37,441 nt of DNA from Myxococcaceae bacterium (GCA_019694575.1 JAIBBR010000040.1:1-37441), one strand, 5' to 3'; counted from the first letter of the stretch, positions 1 through 7,554 are shown. Notes: generated by a model not told the origin, from the letters alone. Program-made: numbers and translations.

Positions 1-113
1 GCGTACTGCGCCTTGGCGGGGAAGCTGAGCAACGCAACAACGGTTAACGAAAAGCCGAGAATACCTGTGCGCATGGGCAGCCGAGGGTAGCGCGCCATGC
101 CGTTCACAACCAT
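1..113 (-). CDS. Exported protein, N-terminal fragment (runs off window start)
   Basis: A leftward reading frame enters from the window edge. Its visible N-terminus has a basic n-region, a hydrophobic stretch (GILGFSLTVVALLSF) and a cleavage-like PAKA-Q site, so it looks like a Sec signal peptide. In-frame ATG codons lie at 113, 98 and 74; none has a convincing Shine-Dalgarno (SD) sequence, so the start is uncertain. It is divergent from the TPR lipoprotein gene. Nothing of the mature protein is visible, so no function can be given. Confidence 0.5.
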   Translation of the reverse strand, partial: MVVNGMARYPRLPMRTGILGFSLTVVALLSFPAKAQY

Positions 114-146
114 ACGATTTTCATAGTCTTTATTGGCCATTCGCGA

Positions 147-176
147 TTGCTCCGGTGACCCTTTGTTCTCTACACT
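147..176 (+). promoter_or_regulatory. Possible sigma70-type promoter for the TPR lipoprotein gene
   Basis: TTGCTC (147-152) and TACACT (171-176) are separated by 18 bp, 10 bp upstream of the ATG at 187. Transcription would start about 4 nt before the ATG, giving a nearly leaderless mRNA. This is motif matching only. Confidence 0.25.
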
Positions 177-186
177 GAACCCCTTG

Positions 187-1230
187 ATGAAGCGTTTTTT
201 ACCTCTGTTGTTGATTGTCGCAACCGGCTGCCTTTCGTCGCCTCCAGTGCACCCAAGGGCGCTTGAATGCAACGAGCTGTGCGCCCAGTACATCGGCACA
301 GGCGACTTGACTCGCGCCGAAGTGCAATGTGACTTGGGCCTGCAGTTCTCGCCCCAGTATGCCGACCTGTGGGTGCAAAAAGGCCTCATCGCCCTGCGCC
401 GAGGCCAAACACCGACGGCGAAGGAGCACTTCATCAAGGCGCTCCGTTACAACCAAGAGCAAGCGCAGGCGTACAACAACCTGGGTTACATTTATTACCA
501 AGAGCATGCGTACGGCAAAGCGCACGACAACTTTCAACGCGCGCTCAAGGTGAACCCCGACTACACCGAAGCCCGCTACAACCTGGCGCTCACTTTCAAA
601 GACATGGGCGAAAAAGAGAAAGCCAAAAAAGAGCTGCGCACGCTCACTGCCATCAACGGCGCGCTGGCCGACCCTTACGCGCAGCTCGGCATTATTTTGC
701 TCGACGAAGGAGCGCTCGACGAAGCGGTTGAAAACCTGCGCCGCGCGGTGGAGCTCGACGCCAAGTTCTCAGACGCCTGGCTGGCCTTGGGCAACGCGTA
801 CATGGAGCAAGGCAAGTTCGCCGAAGCGGTCGACGCCTACACCTCGTGCATCGAAGGAGACCCCGACCACGCGCAGTGCCGCAACAACGTGCCTTTGGCG
901 CAAAAAAAAGCCGCGCTGGCCAAACCCGCGCTCGAAGACGCGCGCAGAACGGCGGCAGGCGAAAACACCGCGGCGCAAGAGTACGGCAAGGCCCGGGCGT
1001 TTCGCGAAAGCGGGCTGCGGGCCGAAGAAGAGCGGGCGTACTTGCGCTGCGTGAAATTCGAGCCGAAGTACGCGGCCTGCCATTTTGGTCTCTACGAAAT
1101 TTACCAAGGCGACCGGCGAGACAAAGAGGCCTTCAAGGCGTGCAAAAATTTCCTCAAGTTCGCCGAGAGCACCGACTTTCCCAAGCAGGTAGAGACCTGC
1201 GAGCGCTACCTGGCCAGCCAGACGTACTAA
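187..1230 (+). CDS. TPR-repeat lipoprotein (PilF/PilW-like architecture)
   Basis: 347 aa from the ATG at 187. The frame is open to 133, but the residues before 187 are not signal-like, whereas the ATG begins a lipoprotein signal peptide with lipobox ATGC and lipidated Cys15. The mature part is made of TPR units from about residue 55 onward, including AYNNLGYIYY and WLALGNAYMEQGKF, followed by a Lys/Ala-rich helix and a further degenerate Cys-containing TPR-like segment. It is probably anchored to the outer membrane facing the periplasm and acts as a protein-protein scaffold. It is codirectional with the FHA gene 35 bp downstream. Whether it serves the nearby T3SS (as a pilotin-like protein, for example) is inference; no secretin is visible for it to pilot. 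Confidence 0.85.
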   Translation: MKRFLPLLLIVATGCLSSPPVHPRALECNELCAQYIGTGDLTRAEVQCDLGLQFSPQYADLWVQKGLIALRRGQTPTAKEHFIKALRYNQEQAQAYNNLGYIYYQEHAYGKAHDNFQRALKVNPDYTEARYNLALTFKDMGEKEKAKKELRTLTAINGALADPYAQLGIILLDEGALDEAVENLRRAVELDAKFSDAWLALGNAYMEQGKFAEAVDAYTSCIEGDPDHAQCRNNVPLAQKKAALAKPALEDARRTAAGENTAAQEYGKARAFRESGLRAEEERAYLRCVKFEPKYAACHFGLYEIYQGDRRDKEAFKACKNFLKFAESTDFPKQVETCERYLASQTY

Positions 1231-1265
1231 CCAGACGCGCGTAGCTGGTGTAGACCAAGTCACGC

Positions 1266-2318
1266 ATGGGTGTTCGCCTAACGGTCAAAGAGAGAAGCGA
1301 GCAAGGCGGCGCCGACAAGCCGCAAGTGCTGCTCCTCAATGATGACGTCATTACCTTGGGCCGCGACCCCGGCTGCCAGGTGGTTTTGGCGCAACAGGCA
1401 GTGTCGCGCACCCACGCCCGCATTTCGCGCGATGGCTCGCTTTTTTTCGTCGAAGACTTGGGCTCATCGTACGGCACGCACGTCAACGGCACCAAGCTGC
1501 CCAAAGGTGAAAAGCACCTGCTCAAAAACGGCGACCTGATTGCCATCGCCCAATTCGACGTCACCTTCGACCGTGTCGCCGAAGACCCGAAAGACGATTC
1601 AGACGGGCATTCTGTCGCGCGCAAAGTGGTGAAAGACGTGATGCGCGGGCTGGCCGCCAGTGGCGAAGTGCCCTACCTACGGGTGATGAACGGGCCGAGT
1701 GAAGGCCAACGCATCGAGCTCGCCGACGCGGCCGAATACATCATCGGCCGTGACGAGAGCGCCGACATCATTTTTCGAGACGACTTGGTGTCACGCAAGC
1801 ACGCCAAAATTCGCCGCGACTGGTCAGGTACGCACGTTGAAGACTTGGGCAGCCGCAACGGCATCAAGGTGAACAAAAAGCGGTTCACCCAAAAGACGCT
1901 GCGCGACCGTGACGAGGTCGAAGTGGGTGGGTTTCGGCTGCTCTTCATCGACCCGAGCGAAGTGCGTGAAGCGCCGGTGGTGCTCCCCGAAGAGAAAAAA
2001 GAAGATGACAACGAAGCGACCCGCGCGGTGCCCGAAGGTGAAGAGCCCGAAGCGTCTTCTGAGCCGAGTGAAAACGAAGCCCCGCCAGAAGAGCCACCCA
2101 TCGACGAGGTACCTGAAGAACCACCCGCCGAAGAAGAACCTCTGTCAGACGAAAACGCACAAAACGAAGGTGACTACGACGAGCCCTACGACGACGACGA
2201 CGCTCCCCAAGAAGGTGCTGGAGGGCTCGACCGGCAAACGCTGATCATCTTAGGCGTGGCCGGGGTGCTGGCGCTGGTAGCCGTCGTCTTCGTGATTTTG
2301 ATTTTAATCGGCGCCTAA
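1266..2318 (+). CDS. Double-FHA-domain protein with C-terminal membrane anchor
   Basis: 350 aa. It has two forkhead-associated domains. FHA1 is at about residues 20-103 (GRDP, SRTH, LGSSYG, NG signature) and FHA2 at about 140-228 (GRDE, SRKH, LGSRNG). A highly acidic Pro/Glu/Asp-rich linker covers about 235-320, and one hydrophobic helix occupies the last ~25 residues. It is therefore probably a tail-anchored cytoplasmic reader of phosphothreonine. The cytoplasmic domain of the T3SS ring protein SctD is also FHA-like, but SctD has a large periplasmic part after its membrane helix and this protein ends there. It is not a normal SctD, although a role at the T3SS inner-membrane ring is possible. 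The start ATG at 1266 has no strong SD. Confidence 0.85.
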   Translation: MGVRLTVKERSEQGGADKPQVLLLNDDVITLGRDPGCQVVLAQQAVSRTHARISRDGSLFFVEDLGSSYGTHVNGTKLPKGEKHLLKNGDLIAIAQFDVTFDRVAEDPKDDSDGHSVARKVVKDVMRGLAASGEVPYLRVMNGPSEGQRIELADAAEYIIGRDESADIIFRDDLVSRKHAKIRRDWSGTHVEDLGSRNGIKVNKKRFTQKTLRDRDEVEVGGFRLLFIDPSEVREAPVVLPEEKKEDDNEATRAVPEGEEPEASSEPSENEAPPEEPPIDEVPEEPPAEEEPLSDENAQNEGDYDEPYDDDDAPQEGAGGLDRQTLIILGVAGVLALVAVVFVILILIGA

Positions 2319-2370
2319 CCCTGCGAAGGCAGGTTTCACATCGAAACTTAGTAATGAAGCCCAGGGCCAT

Positions 2371-2411
2371 TTGTTGTGTTTCGCGCTCCATCGATAAAGT
2401 GGAGCGTCTAA
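2371..2411 (+). promoter_or_regulatory. Inverted repeat over the SD and possible promoter of the ART-like gene
   Basis: CGCTCCA (2384-2390) and TGGAGCG (2400-2406) form a perfect 7-bp inverted repeat with a 9-nt loop. The right arm contains the GGAG (2401-2404) that would be the SD for the ATG at 2412, so in RNA the ribosome site would be sequestered. Alternatively, TTGTTG (2371-2376) and GATAAA (2393-2398), 16 bp apart, could be a promoter with the repeat as an overlapping operator; transcription would then start around 2405 and lose the SD. The sequence alone does not decide between these. Confidence 0.4.
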
Positions 2412-2957
2412 ATGATCGGTCGACGAACCCGAAGCCTTAGCCCGGTAGTGCACAGGCAACCACAGCCGCTGGCGTCACCACAGATAAACCAATTGAAGCG
2501 CCTGGGGTATGCGCCTTCGGTAGCGTCGCGAATGCTCAAGTTCAGCCCCGCCATCGCCGCCGAAGTCATACAAACTTCAAGCCCCGCCCGAACGTATTAC
2601 CGCGGCATTCAGTTGAGTCATCTTCGCGACTACGATCCCCAGTTTGATCGCAGCCGAAAAGGCAAGGAAAAAATCTGGGTAACGCCCAACCTCAACACCG
2701 CTTACGACTTTTTGGGACATCTCCTTCCCGGCAACGTGGTGCTGGAATTCCAGCTTCCCCAACTGCTTTTGAACAAGAGCTCGACCAAGAAAACAAACTT
2801 TGGCATTTCTCGAAGAGAGATGCCCGACGACAGGGTCTTTTTAAGTCGCCTTGCAGTCGTTCCCGCCAAAGGCATCGCCCACGCTTCCACGCCGAATTGG
2901 AAAACCTACGAAGGTGCGGTGACAGCAGGGTTTTTCAAACCGCTCGAGCCCACCTGA
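2412..2957 (+). CDS. Orphan protein with ADP-ribosyltransferase-like motifs (possible effector)
   Basis: 181 aa, not recognised as a named family. The N-terminal ~40 residues are Arg/Ser/Pro/Gln-rich and look disordered, with no Sec signal. The rest has an order reminiscent of ART-fold toxins: Y63-R64-G65 (R motif), a beta-strand-like WVTPN (89-93) in place of the STS motif followed by a helix, a VVLEFQLP strand (109-116), then Arg-Arg-Glu136 before a strand pair at 141-155 where the catalytic Glu would be expected. The assignment is by pattern only. It lies beside a T3SS locus on the opposite strand and has a disordered N-terminus, so a secreted effector is conceivable. It could equally be an intracellular toxin or an unrelated protein. 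Confidence 0.6.
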   Translation: MIGRRTRSLSPVVHRQPQPLASPQINQLKRLGYAPSVASRMLKFSPAIAAEVIQTSSPARTYYRGIQLSHLRDYDPQFDRSRKGKEKIWVTPNLNTAYDFLGHLLPGNVVLEFQLPQLLLNKSSTKKTNFGISRREMPDDRVFLSRLAVVPAKGIAHASTPNWKTYEGAVTAGFFKPLEPT

Positions 2958-3018
2958 GGTCGGTCATGCACTGGCGCAACCCCCGACACCAGGCTCAATC
3001 GGTGCTAATTGTAGACTG

Positions 3019-3051
3019 AAGTCGGTTTCGCTCTGTGGGCCCCGCCGACTT
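3019..3051. repeat. Short inverted repeat in the gap before the toxin gene
   Basis: AAGTCGG (3019-3025) and CCGACTT (3045-3051) are perfect 7-bp arms 19 bp apart within the 163-bp intergenic gap 2958-3120. It could be a weak hairpin after the ART-like gene. No T-tract follows, so it is not a clear terminator. Confidence 0.3.
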
Positions 3052-3085
3052 GTAACCCCGGCCGGCAGGTCTCGCCACAGGAGGG

Positions 3086-3114
3086 TTGCTGTCATATGCC
3101 AAAATGGGCATAAT
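3086..3114 (+). promoter_or_regulatory. Promoter with overlapping palindromic operator for the toxin-antitoxin pair
   Basis: TTGCTG (3086-3091) and CATAAT (3109-3114) are separated by exactly 17 bp, a good sigma70-type promoter. A perfect palindrome, TATGCC (3095-3100) N6 GGCATA (3107-3112), covers the spacer and overlaps the -10. That is the usual place for an antitoxin to bind and repress its own operon. Transcription would start about 7 nt after the -10, at or next to the GTG at 3121. Confidence 0.55.
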
Positions 3115-3120
3115 TCAGGA

Positions 3121-3513
3121 GTGGAGTCAAAGCCGCCTCTCAAGCCGCTCGTCTGGGTGGCGACCAGTTGGGAAGACCTCAAGGAGTTCCCCGATGAGGT
3201 CCAGCGCAGCATGGGGTACGCCCTGTACCGTGCCCAGGCTGGCAAGAAGCACCTGGATGCCAAGCCCTTGAGGGGGTTCGGTGGGGCCGGGGTTCTGGAG
3301 GTGGTGGATGACTTCGAGGGGAACGCCTTTCGGGCGGTCTACACCGTCAAGCTGGCTGGCGTGGTCTACGTCCTCCACGCCTTTCAAAAGAAATCGAAGA
3401 AGGGCGTGAAGACATCGCCGGCCGACATCGACAAGGTGAAGGCTCGGTTGAAGGAGGCCATGGAGATCCACGCCAAGTGGGAAGCCGAGGCCAAATTGGA
3501 GAAGGAGGAGTGA
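3121..3513 (+). CDS. HigB/RelE-like toxin (phage Gp49-like family)
   Basis: 130 aa. The pattern LVWVATSWEDLKEFPDEVQ, a RAVYTVKLAGVVYVLHAFQKKS core and a helical Lys/Glu-rich tail match the Gp49-like HigB toxins, ribosome-dependent mRNA interferases. The conserved part begins near residue 9, so the GTG at 3121 fits family length. The stop and the antitoxin ATG are separated by one base (3511-3515), and the SD (GGAGGAG) for the antitoxin lies in the toxin's last codons, so the pair is translationally coupled. AAG and GAG predominate here, unlike the GAA/AAA-rich genes around it, which suggests horizontal acquisition. Toxin-first order is usual for HigBA. Confidence 0.85.
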   Translation: MESKPPLKPLVWVATSWEDLKEFPDEVQRSMGYALYRAQAGKKHLDAKPLRGFGGAGVLEVVDDFEGNAFRAVYTVKLAGVVYVLHAFQKKSKKGVKTSPADIDKVKARLKEAMEIHAKWEAEAKLEKEE

Positions 3514-3514
3514 G

Positions 3515-3841
3515 ATGAAAAGCGGAAGCAACTACAAGGTCAGCAGTGGAAACGTCTTTGCCGATCTCGGCGTCGAGGCTCCCGAAGAGGCTTTCGCCAA
3601 AGCTGAGCTGACCGCCAAGATTTCCGAAATCATCGAGGCGAAGGGTTTGACCCAGGCCGCTGCCGCGAAGATCCTCAACATCGACCAGCCCAAGGTGTCG
3701 GCGCTGCTCCGGGGCAAGCTGACCGGCTTCTCCACAGAGCGGCTCATCAAGTTCCTAAACGCCCTCGGTCGCGACGTAGAGATCGTCGTCAAGGACCGGC
3801 AGAAGAGGGGGCCAGGTCACCTTCAGGTGGTCATGGCGTGA
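3515..3841 (+). CDS. HigA-like XRE-family antitoxin
   Basis: 108 aa. It has a helix-turn-helix of the XRE type at about residues 30-85 (ISEIIEAKGLTQAAAAKILN, then DQPKVSALLRGK and STERLIKFLNALG), matching the antitoxins paired with Gp49-like toxins. It should bind and neutralise the toxin of the preceding gene and repress the shared promoter, most likely at the palindrome at 3095-3112. It starts at an ATG preceded by GGAGGAG inside the end of the toxin gene. Codon use again favours AAG/GAG/CTC. Confidence 0.88.
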   Translation: MKSGSNYKVSSGNVFADLGVEAPEEAFAKAELTAKISEIIEAKGLTQAAAAKILNIDQPKVSALLRGKLTGFSTERLIKFLNALGRDVEIVVKDRQKRGPGHLQVVMA

Positions 3842-3973
3842 GACCGTCAGTGGCCAGCTTCGGAGTCAATCGCCCAGCCAACAATGTCGGAGATCGGCAA
3901 AACGTCGCTCAAACTCCGGCCCAGACCAACAAGAATAGAGCGCTGCTATTGCCGAGCACTCAAGCCCAGTCAG

Positions 3974-6097
3974 CTACCGCGTGCTGATGCGCGCCACCGG
4001 CTGAATGTTCAAATCAGGCGAAAGCTCCTGGTAACTCACCACCGTAAACGGCGGGTTGAACTCGTACTCGAGCAATTTGCGCACGTAGCGTCGAATATCT
4101 AACGCGGTCAAAATCACCGGGCGCTGCGCAGTGGGCGGCAAATGCCCGCACTCGCTCTTCACCGCCTGCACGATTTCTTGCGCAATGTCGGGCTCCAACG
4201 CCAAGTGCGTGCCCGCCGACGTGCGCTTCACCGAGCCACGAATCGCTTCTTCAATCTGCGGGTCCAGCAAGTACACGACCAACGTATTCGTGCCGCGCGC
4301 GTACTTGTGCGACACGTACCGTTTCAAGCTCGAGCGCACATGCTCAGTGAGCATCACGTTGTCGGCCTCGAACTGCCCGTGCTCCGCGAGCGCCTGCAAA
4401 ATGCCGCGCAAATCGCGCACTGAAATCTCTTCTTCTACCAGGCGGCCCAAAATGTCGGTGAGCTTGAGCAGCGTCACCACTTTCGGAATGACTTCTTTCA
4501 CCACCGCGGGGAAAGCCTTCTCGAGCTGCTCGAGCATGGCCTGCACTTCTTGCACGCCGACGAAGTCACGCGCGTGGCGGCGCAGCACCGCGGCCACATG
4601 CAAAATCATATAGCCCGGCACGTCCCACGTGGTGAGGCCAGCGGCCTCGAGCATTTCCTTATTCTGCTCGGGCACCCACGCCGCGGGCTGACGCGTGGCA
4701 GGGTTTATCGCCTCGAAGCCCTGCACGTTCATCAACCGCAACCGGTCGACCGTGTCGTTGACCAAAATGTGGCCGAGCGTCGCCTGCCCCGTCACCACCG
4801 GCACTTCATTCAACTGAATCTGGTACGCCCCGGGAGGCAGCGCAGGGTTACCGCGCGCCCGCACACCGGGAAAACGCACGCCCAGCTCGACGAACAACCC
4901 GTCACGCATGAAGGGAATCAGCTCGTACAGAAACTTACCGCCGTCTTGCCGCGAATCGACGTACGGCACCAGCGCGTCAGACACCTCGAGCACAATCGGC
5001 GTCACGACGGGAATGAAGAGCTCCGAGTCAGGATTGATAGGCTCCTTGGGAGGCGGCTCCATCGCCGGTGGAGGCGCCCCGGGCTCACCCGGCATGTCCA
5101 CCGCGTTGGGGTCAATTTCGCCGCTGGCAATCTTCGCCTGGCGCCGCATCATGAAATAGGCACCCACACCCGCGCCCGCGCCGAGCGCCATGAAGGGCAC
5201 CGTGGGCAACCCGGGAATCATGCCCATGACGAAGAGCATGCCACCGGCAATTGCAATCGCCTTGGGGTACGCGGTCAGCTGCAAGCTGACGTCTTTGCCC
5301 AAGTGTGCGCCGGCTTCTTCGCCTCCGACGCGGGTGACGATGATACCGGCGGCGGTCGAAATCAGAATCGCGGGAATCATGCCCACCAAGCCGTCACCGA
5401 TGGTGAGCAAGGTGTATTTCTTGGCGGCGAGGGCGATAGGCAGGCCCTTCTGCATCACGCCAATCACCAAGCCACCGACGATGTTCACCACGGTGATGAT
5501 GATGCCGGCGATGGCGTCACCTTTGACGAACTTCATCGCGCCGTCCATCGCGCCGAAGAGCTGCGACTCACGCTCCAAGTCGCGGCGCTTGCGCTTGCCC
5601 TCCTCCATGTCTAACGAGCCGGCGCGCAAGTCAGCGTCGATCGACATTTGCTTGCCGGGCATGGCGTCGAGGGTGAAACGCGCGGCCACTTCAGCGACAC
5701 GTTCTGAGCCCTTGGAAATGACGATGAAGTTCACCACCACCAAAATCACGAAAATCACCGCGCCGACCACGAAGTTGCCAGACACGACGAAGTTACCGAA
5801 CGCCTGCACCACTTCACCGGGGTCACCGGTGAGCAAAATCAGGCGTGTCGTCGAAATGGTAAGCGACAGCCGAAACATGGTGGTGATGAGAAGCAGCGTC
5901 GGAAACACCGACAGCTTGAGCGCTTCGGGCACGTACAGCGAAATCAAAAGAATGATGACCGACAAGCTGATGTTGAGCGTGAGCAGCACGTCCAACAAGT
6001 GCGTTGGAAGCGGCACAATCATCATGCCGACGATCGCAATGACGATCACCGCCAAGATGATGTCGGAATATCGATTGATGAAGCGGTTGGGACCCAT
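3974..6097 (-). CDS. sctV: T3SS export gate protein SctV (FlhA/YscV/InvA family)
   Basis: 707 aa, normal length. The N-terminal half (to about residue 340) contains the membrane helices of the family and the conserved FHIPEP loop, with the GAMDGAMKFVKGDAIAGI segment. A Pro/Glu-rich linker (about 340-365) leads to the cytoplasmic C-terminal domain, which forms the nonameric ring that receives chaperone-substrate complexes. It acts in the inner membrane with SctRSTU to export substrates. It is the last gene of the leftward T3SS locus, 45 bp after a TPR chaperone gene, and converges with the toxin-antitoxin pair. In flagellar clusters FlhA likewise follows FlhB. The ATG at 6097 starts directly before the first hydrophobic region. 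Confidence 0.97.
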   Translation of the reverse strand: MGPNRFINRYSDIILAVIVIAIVGMMIVPLPTHLLDVLLTLNISLSVIILLISLYVPEALKLSVFPTLLLITTMFRLSLTISTTRLILLTGDPGEVVQAFGNFVVSGNFVVGAVIFVILVVVNFIVISKGSERVAEVAARFTLDAMPGKQMSIDADLRAGSLDMEEGKRKRRDLERESQLFGAMDGAMKFVKGDAIAGIIITVVNIVGGLVIGVMQKGLPIALAAKKYTLLTIGDGLVGMIPAILISTAAGIIVTRVGGEEAGAHLGKDVSLQLTAYPKAIAIAGGMLFVMGMIPGLPTVPFMALGAGAGVGAYFMMRRQAKIASGEIDPNAVDMPGEPGAPPPAMEPPPKEPINPDSELFIPVVTPIVLEVSDALVPYVDSRQDGGKFLYELIPFMRDGLFVELGVRFPGVRARGNPALPPGAYQIQLNEVPVVTGQATLGHILVNDTVDRLRLMNVQGFEAINPATRQPAAWVPEQNKEMLEAAGLTTWDVPGYMILHVAAVLRRHARDFVGVQEVQAMLEQLEKAFPAVVKEVIPKVVTLLKLTDILGRLVEEEISVRDLRGILQALAEHGQFEADNVMLTEHVRSSLKRYVSHKYARGTNTLVVYLLDPQIEEAIRGSVKRTSAGTHLALEPDIAQEIVQAVKSECGHLPPTAQRPVILTALDIRRYVRKLLEYEFNPPFTVVSYQELSPDLNIQPVARISTR

Positions 6098-6142
6098 CAG
6101 GAAGCGCGGTGCGAGTGTACCCTACCCAGCCGTAAATGCGCG

Positions 6143-6829
6143 TTATCGGCGGGGCTTGCGGGCTAAGCGAATCAAGCGTTTAGCACGATCAACGAAAGGA
6201 TCATGCACGTCACCGAGCCCAATTGCCCGCTCCAAGTCTTCGAGCGCCGCTTTCACTTTGCCTTTCTTCAGCCGCAATTCACCCCGGTACACCAACGCCG
6301 GTACATCGTGCGGGTCAATCGCCAAGGCGGCTTGAAACAAAGCCAAGGCGCGAGCACCGTCTTTGAGCGACAGGTAAATCGTTCCCAGCATGGTGTGGGC
6401 AAAAGCGTTCTTCTTGTCGGTGTCGACCAGGCCTTCGAAAATTACCCGCGCCTCTTCGACCTTGCCGCGCTCGAAAAGCTGGTGGCCGAAAATCACCAGG
6501 TCAACCACCTCGGCCGCCGTCTTGGAGCGCTTGGGCCCCGCGACGTCGTGCAGCATGCCCTCGGGGAGCGGGTTTTCAAGCGTATGGGCCAAATCGCGCG
6601 CGGCCTGGGCGGGCGACACGGTGGTTATCGCCGTGGGAGAATCGGCATGGCGACGCACCGGCCTGGGCTGAGTCACTCCAGGGGTTTGCGAAAGCCCTTC
6701 GGCTGAAAGCGGCTCGGTCGGCATGTCGAGATAGCTGCTGCGCCGCACCGGTGCCGTGGGGCGAGGTGACCGTTTGGGAAAATAATAAATGGTGACGGGC
6801 GTAGGCTGCCCGCGCGAGTGCGTCGACAT
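6143..6829 (-). CDS. TPR protein, LcrH/SycD-like T3SS chaperone candidate
   Basis: 228 aa from the ATG at 6829, which has an AGGTG SD six bases upstream; an in-frame GTG at 6838 is less likely because it overlaps that SD. The first ~85 residues are Pro/Arg/Thr-rich and probably disordered. The rest carries about three TPRs (GHQLFERGKVEEARVIFEGL, AHTMLGTIYLSLKDGARAL, ALVYRGELRLKKGKVKAAL). That is the arrangement of class II chaperones of the SycD/LcrH type, which bind translocators, but with a long N-terminal extension. It follows the preceding TPR gene by 14 bp and lies 45 bp upstream of sctV. Which substrate it binds is unknown. Confidence 0.82.
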   Translation of the reverse strand: MSTHSRGQPTPVTIYYFPKRSPRPTAPVRRSSYLDMPTEPLSAEGLSQTPGVTQPRPVRRHADSPTAITTVSPAQAARDLAHTLENPLPEGMLHDVAGPKRSKTAAEVVDLVIFGHQLFERGKVEEARVIFEGLVDTDKKNAFAHTMLGTIYLSLKDGARALALFQAALAIDPHDVPALVYRGELRLKKGKVKAALEDLERAIGLGDVHDPFVDRAKRLIRLARKPRR

Positions 6830-6843
6830 CGCCGGCACCTATA

Positions 6844-7464
6844 CTACTTGTGCTTTTTCGGTGCCCCTTTGGCAGGAGCGCTCTTCGCAGGAGCTGATTT
6901 TGGCTTCTCGCCGGTCGATTTTTTGGCGGCAGCCGCTTCAGCTTTGGCCTTGGCAATTCCTTCGAGCGCCGCTTGGGCCAGGGCCCGCGCCCGCAAGGTC
7001 ATCGGGTCTTTCACCTGAGGGTCAAGCTCGGCGACTTTCTTCAAGTCAGCCGCTGCTTCTGCCAATTTTCCTTGGCGCAAGTACACCTCACCACGGTTCA
7101 CATAGGCAGACACTTCTTTGGGGTTGATGGTGAGGGCGGCGTTGAGCACTTGCTCGGCCATCGGCAGGTTTTCTTCCTCCATGTAAATGGCTCCCACCGC
7201 CGACAAGTAATAGGTCTCTTGGGGGTCTAACACCGACAGCCCTTCAAAAACGATTTTGGCCTCTTTGAACCGGCCCTGCTCATAGAGCTGGTAGCCAACC
7301 GTGGCCATTTGACGCATTTCTTCGCCCGAAAACCGGTGCAGCTCGCGCAGCGTCATGCGGTCTTCGAAGACCGCTTTGAGACGCTCAGGAGAATAAGCCT
7401 CCTCCTCCCAGCGCTTCTGCTCTTCGGACTTTTCTTTCTCGTTTTTCTTGGGCGGAACGCTCAT
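6844..7464 (-). CDS. TPR protein, LcrH/SycD-like T3SS chaperone candidate
   Basis: 206 aa. A charged N-terminus (Lys/Glu-rich, about 1-30) is followed by three TPRs at about 50-155 (GYQLYEQGRFKEAKIVFEGL, YYLSAVGAIYMEEENLPMA, AYVNRGEVYLRQGKLAEA). The tail is Lys/Ala/Pro-rich with repeated KSAPAK-type units. The core matches SycD/LcrH class II chaperones. It lies just beyond the terminator that follows the Gly-rich secreted-subunit gene, so it is either transcribed by read-through or from an unseen promoter. The ATG at 7464 has no strong SD. Confidence 0.82.
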   Translation of the reverse strand: MSVPPKKNEKEKSEEQKRWEEEAYSPERLKAVFEDRMTLRELHRFSGEEMRQMATVGYQLYEQGRFKEAKIVFEGLSVLDPQETYYLSAVGAIYMEEENLPMAEQVLNAALTINPKEVSAYVNRGEVYLRQGKLAEAAADLKKVAELDPQVKDPMTLRARALAQAALEGIAKAKAEAAAAKKSTGEKPKSAPAKSAPAKGAPKKHK

Positions 7465-7483
7465 GGCAGTCCAAAAAAGAGCC

Positions 7484-7525
7484 TAAAAACAAAACCGGGA
7501 GCCGAAAAAATCGGCACCCGGTTTG
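7484..7525 (-). terminator. Rho-independent terminator after the second secreted-subunit gene
   Basis: Reading leftward, AAACCGGGTGCCGA pairs with TCGGCTCCCGGTTT around a short T-rich loop (one internal mismatch), and GTTTTTAGG follows. It lies 30 bp beyond the stop at 7555 and should stop most transcription there. Confidence 0.8.
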
Positions 7526-7554
7526 TAGTCAGAAGACTTACGGGGTGTCCAACA

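Noticed and set aside
1266-2318. Calling the FHA protein SctD
   Set aside because: It ends at its membrane helix and lacks the periplasmic ring modules required of SctD.
2390-2397. ATCGATAA upstream of the ART-like gene as a third sigma site
   Set aside because: The upstream box (TTGTTGTG) at the required distance shares almost nothing with GCAAC-x2-T; a sigma70-type or translational explanation fits at least as well.
3842-3973. Terminator between the convergent antitoxin and sctV genes
   Set aside because: No stem with a T-run was found in either direction in this 132-bp gap; nothing supportable seen.
4550-5614. Long rightward frame (354 codons) opposite sctV
   Set aside because: His/Arg-rich nonsense product, antisense to a strongly conserved gene; a codon-bias shadow.
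6143-6150. Exact GCCGATAA on the minus strand, 46 bp before sctV
   Set aside because: The bases are the last codons and stop of the TPR gene, and the box at the -35 distance (CGCTTAGC) does not match. It could still contribute to sctV expression but is not supported.
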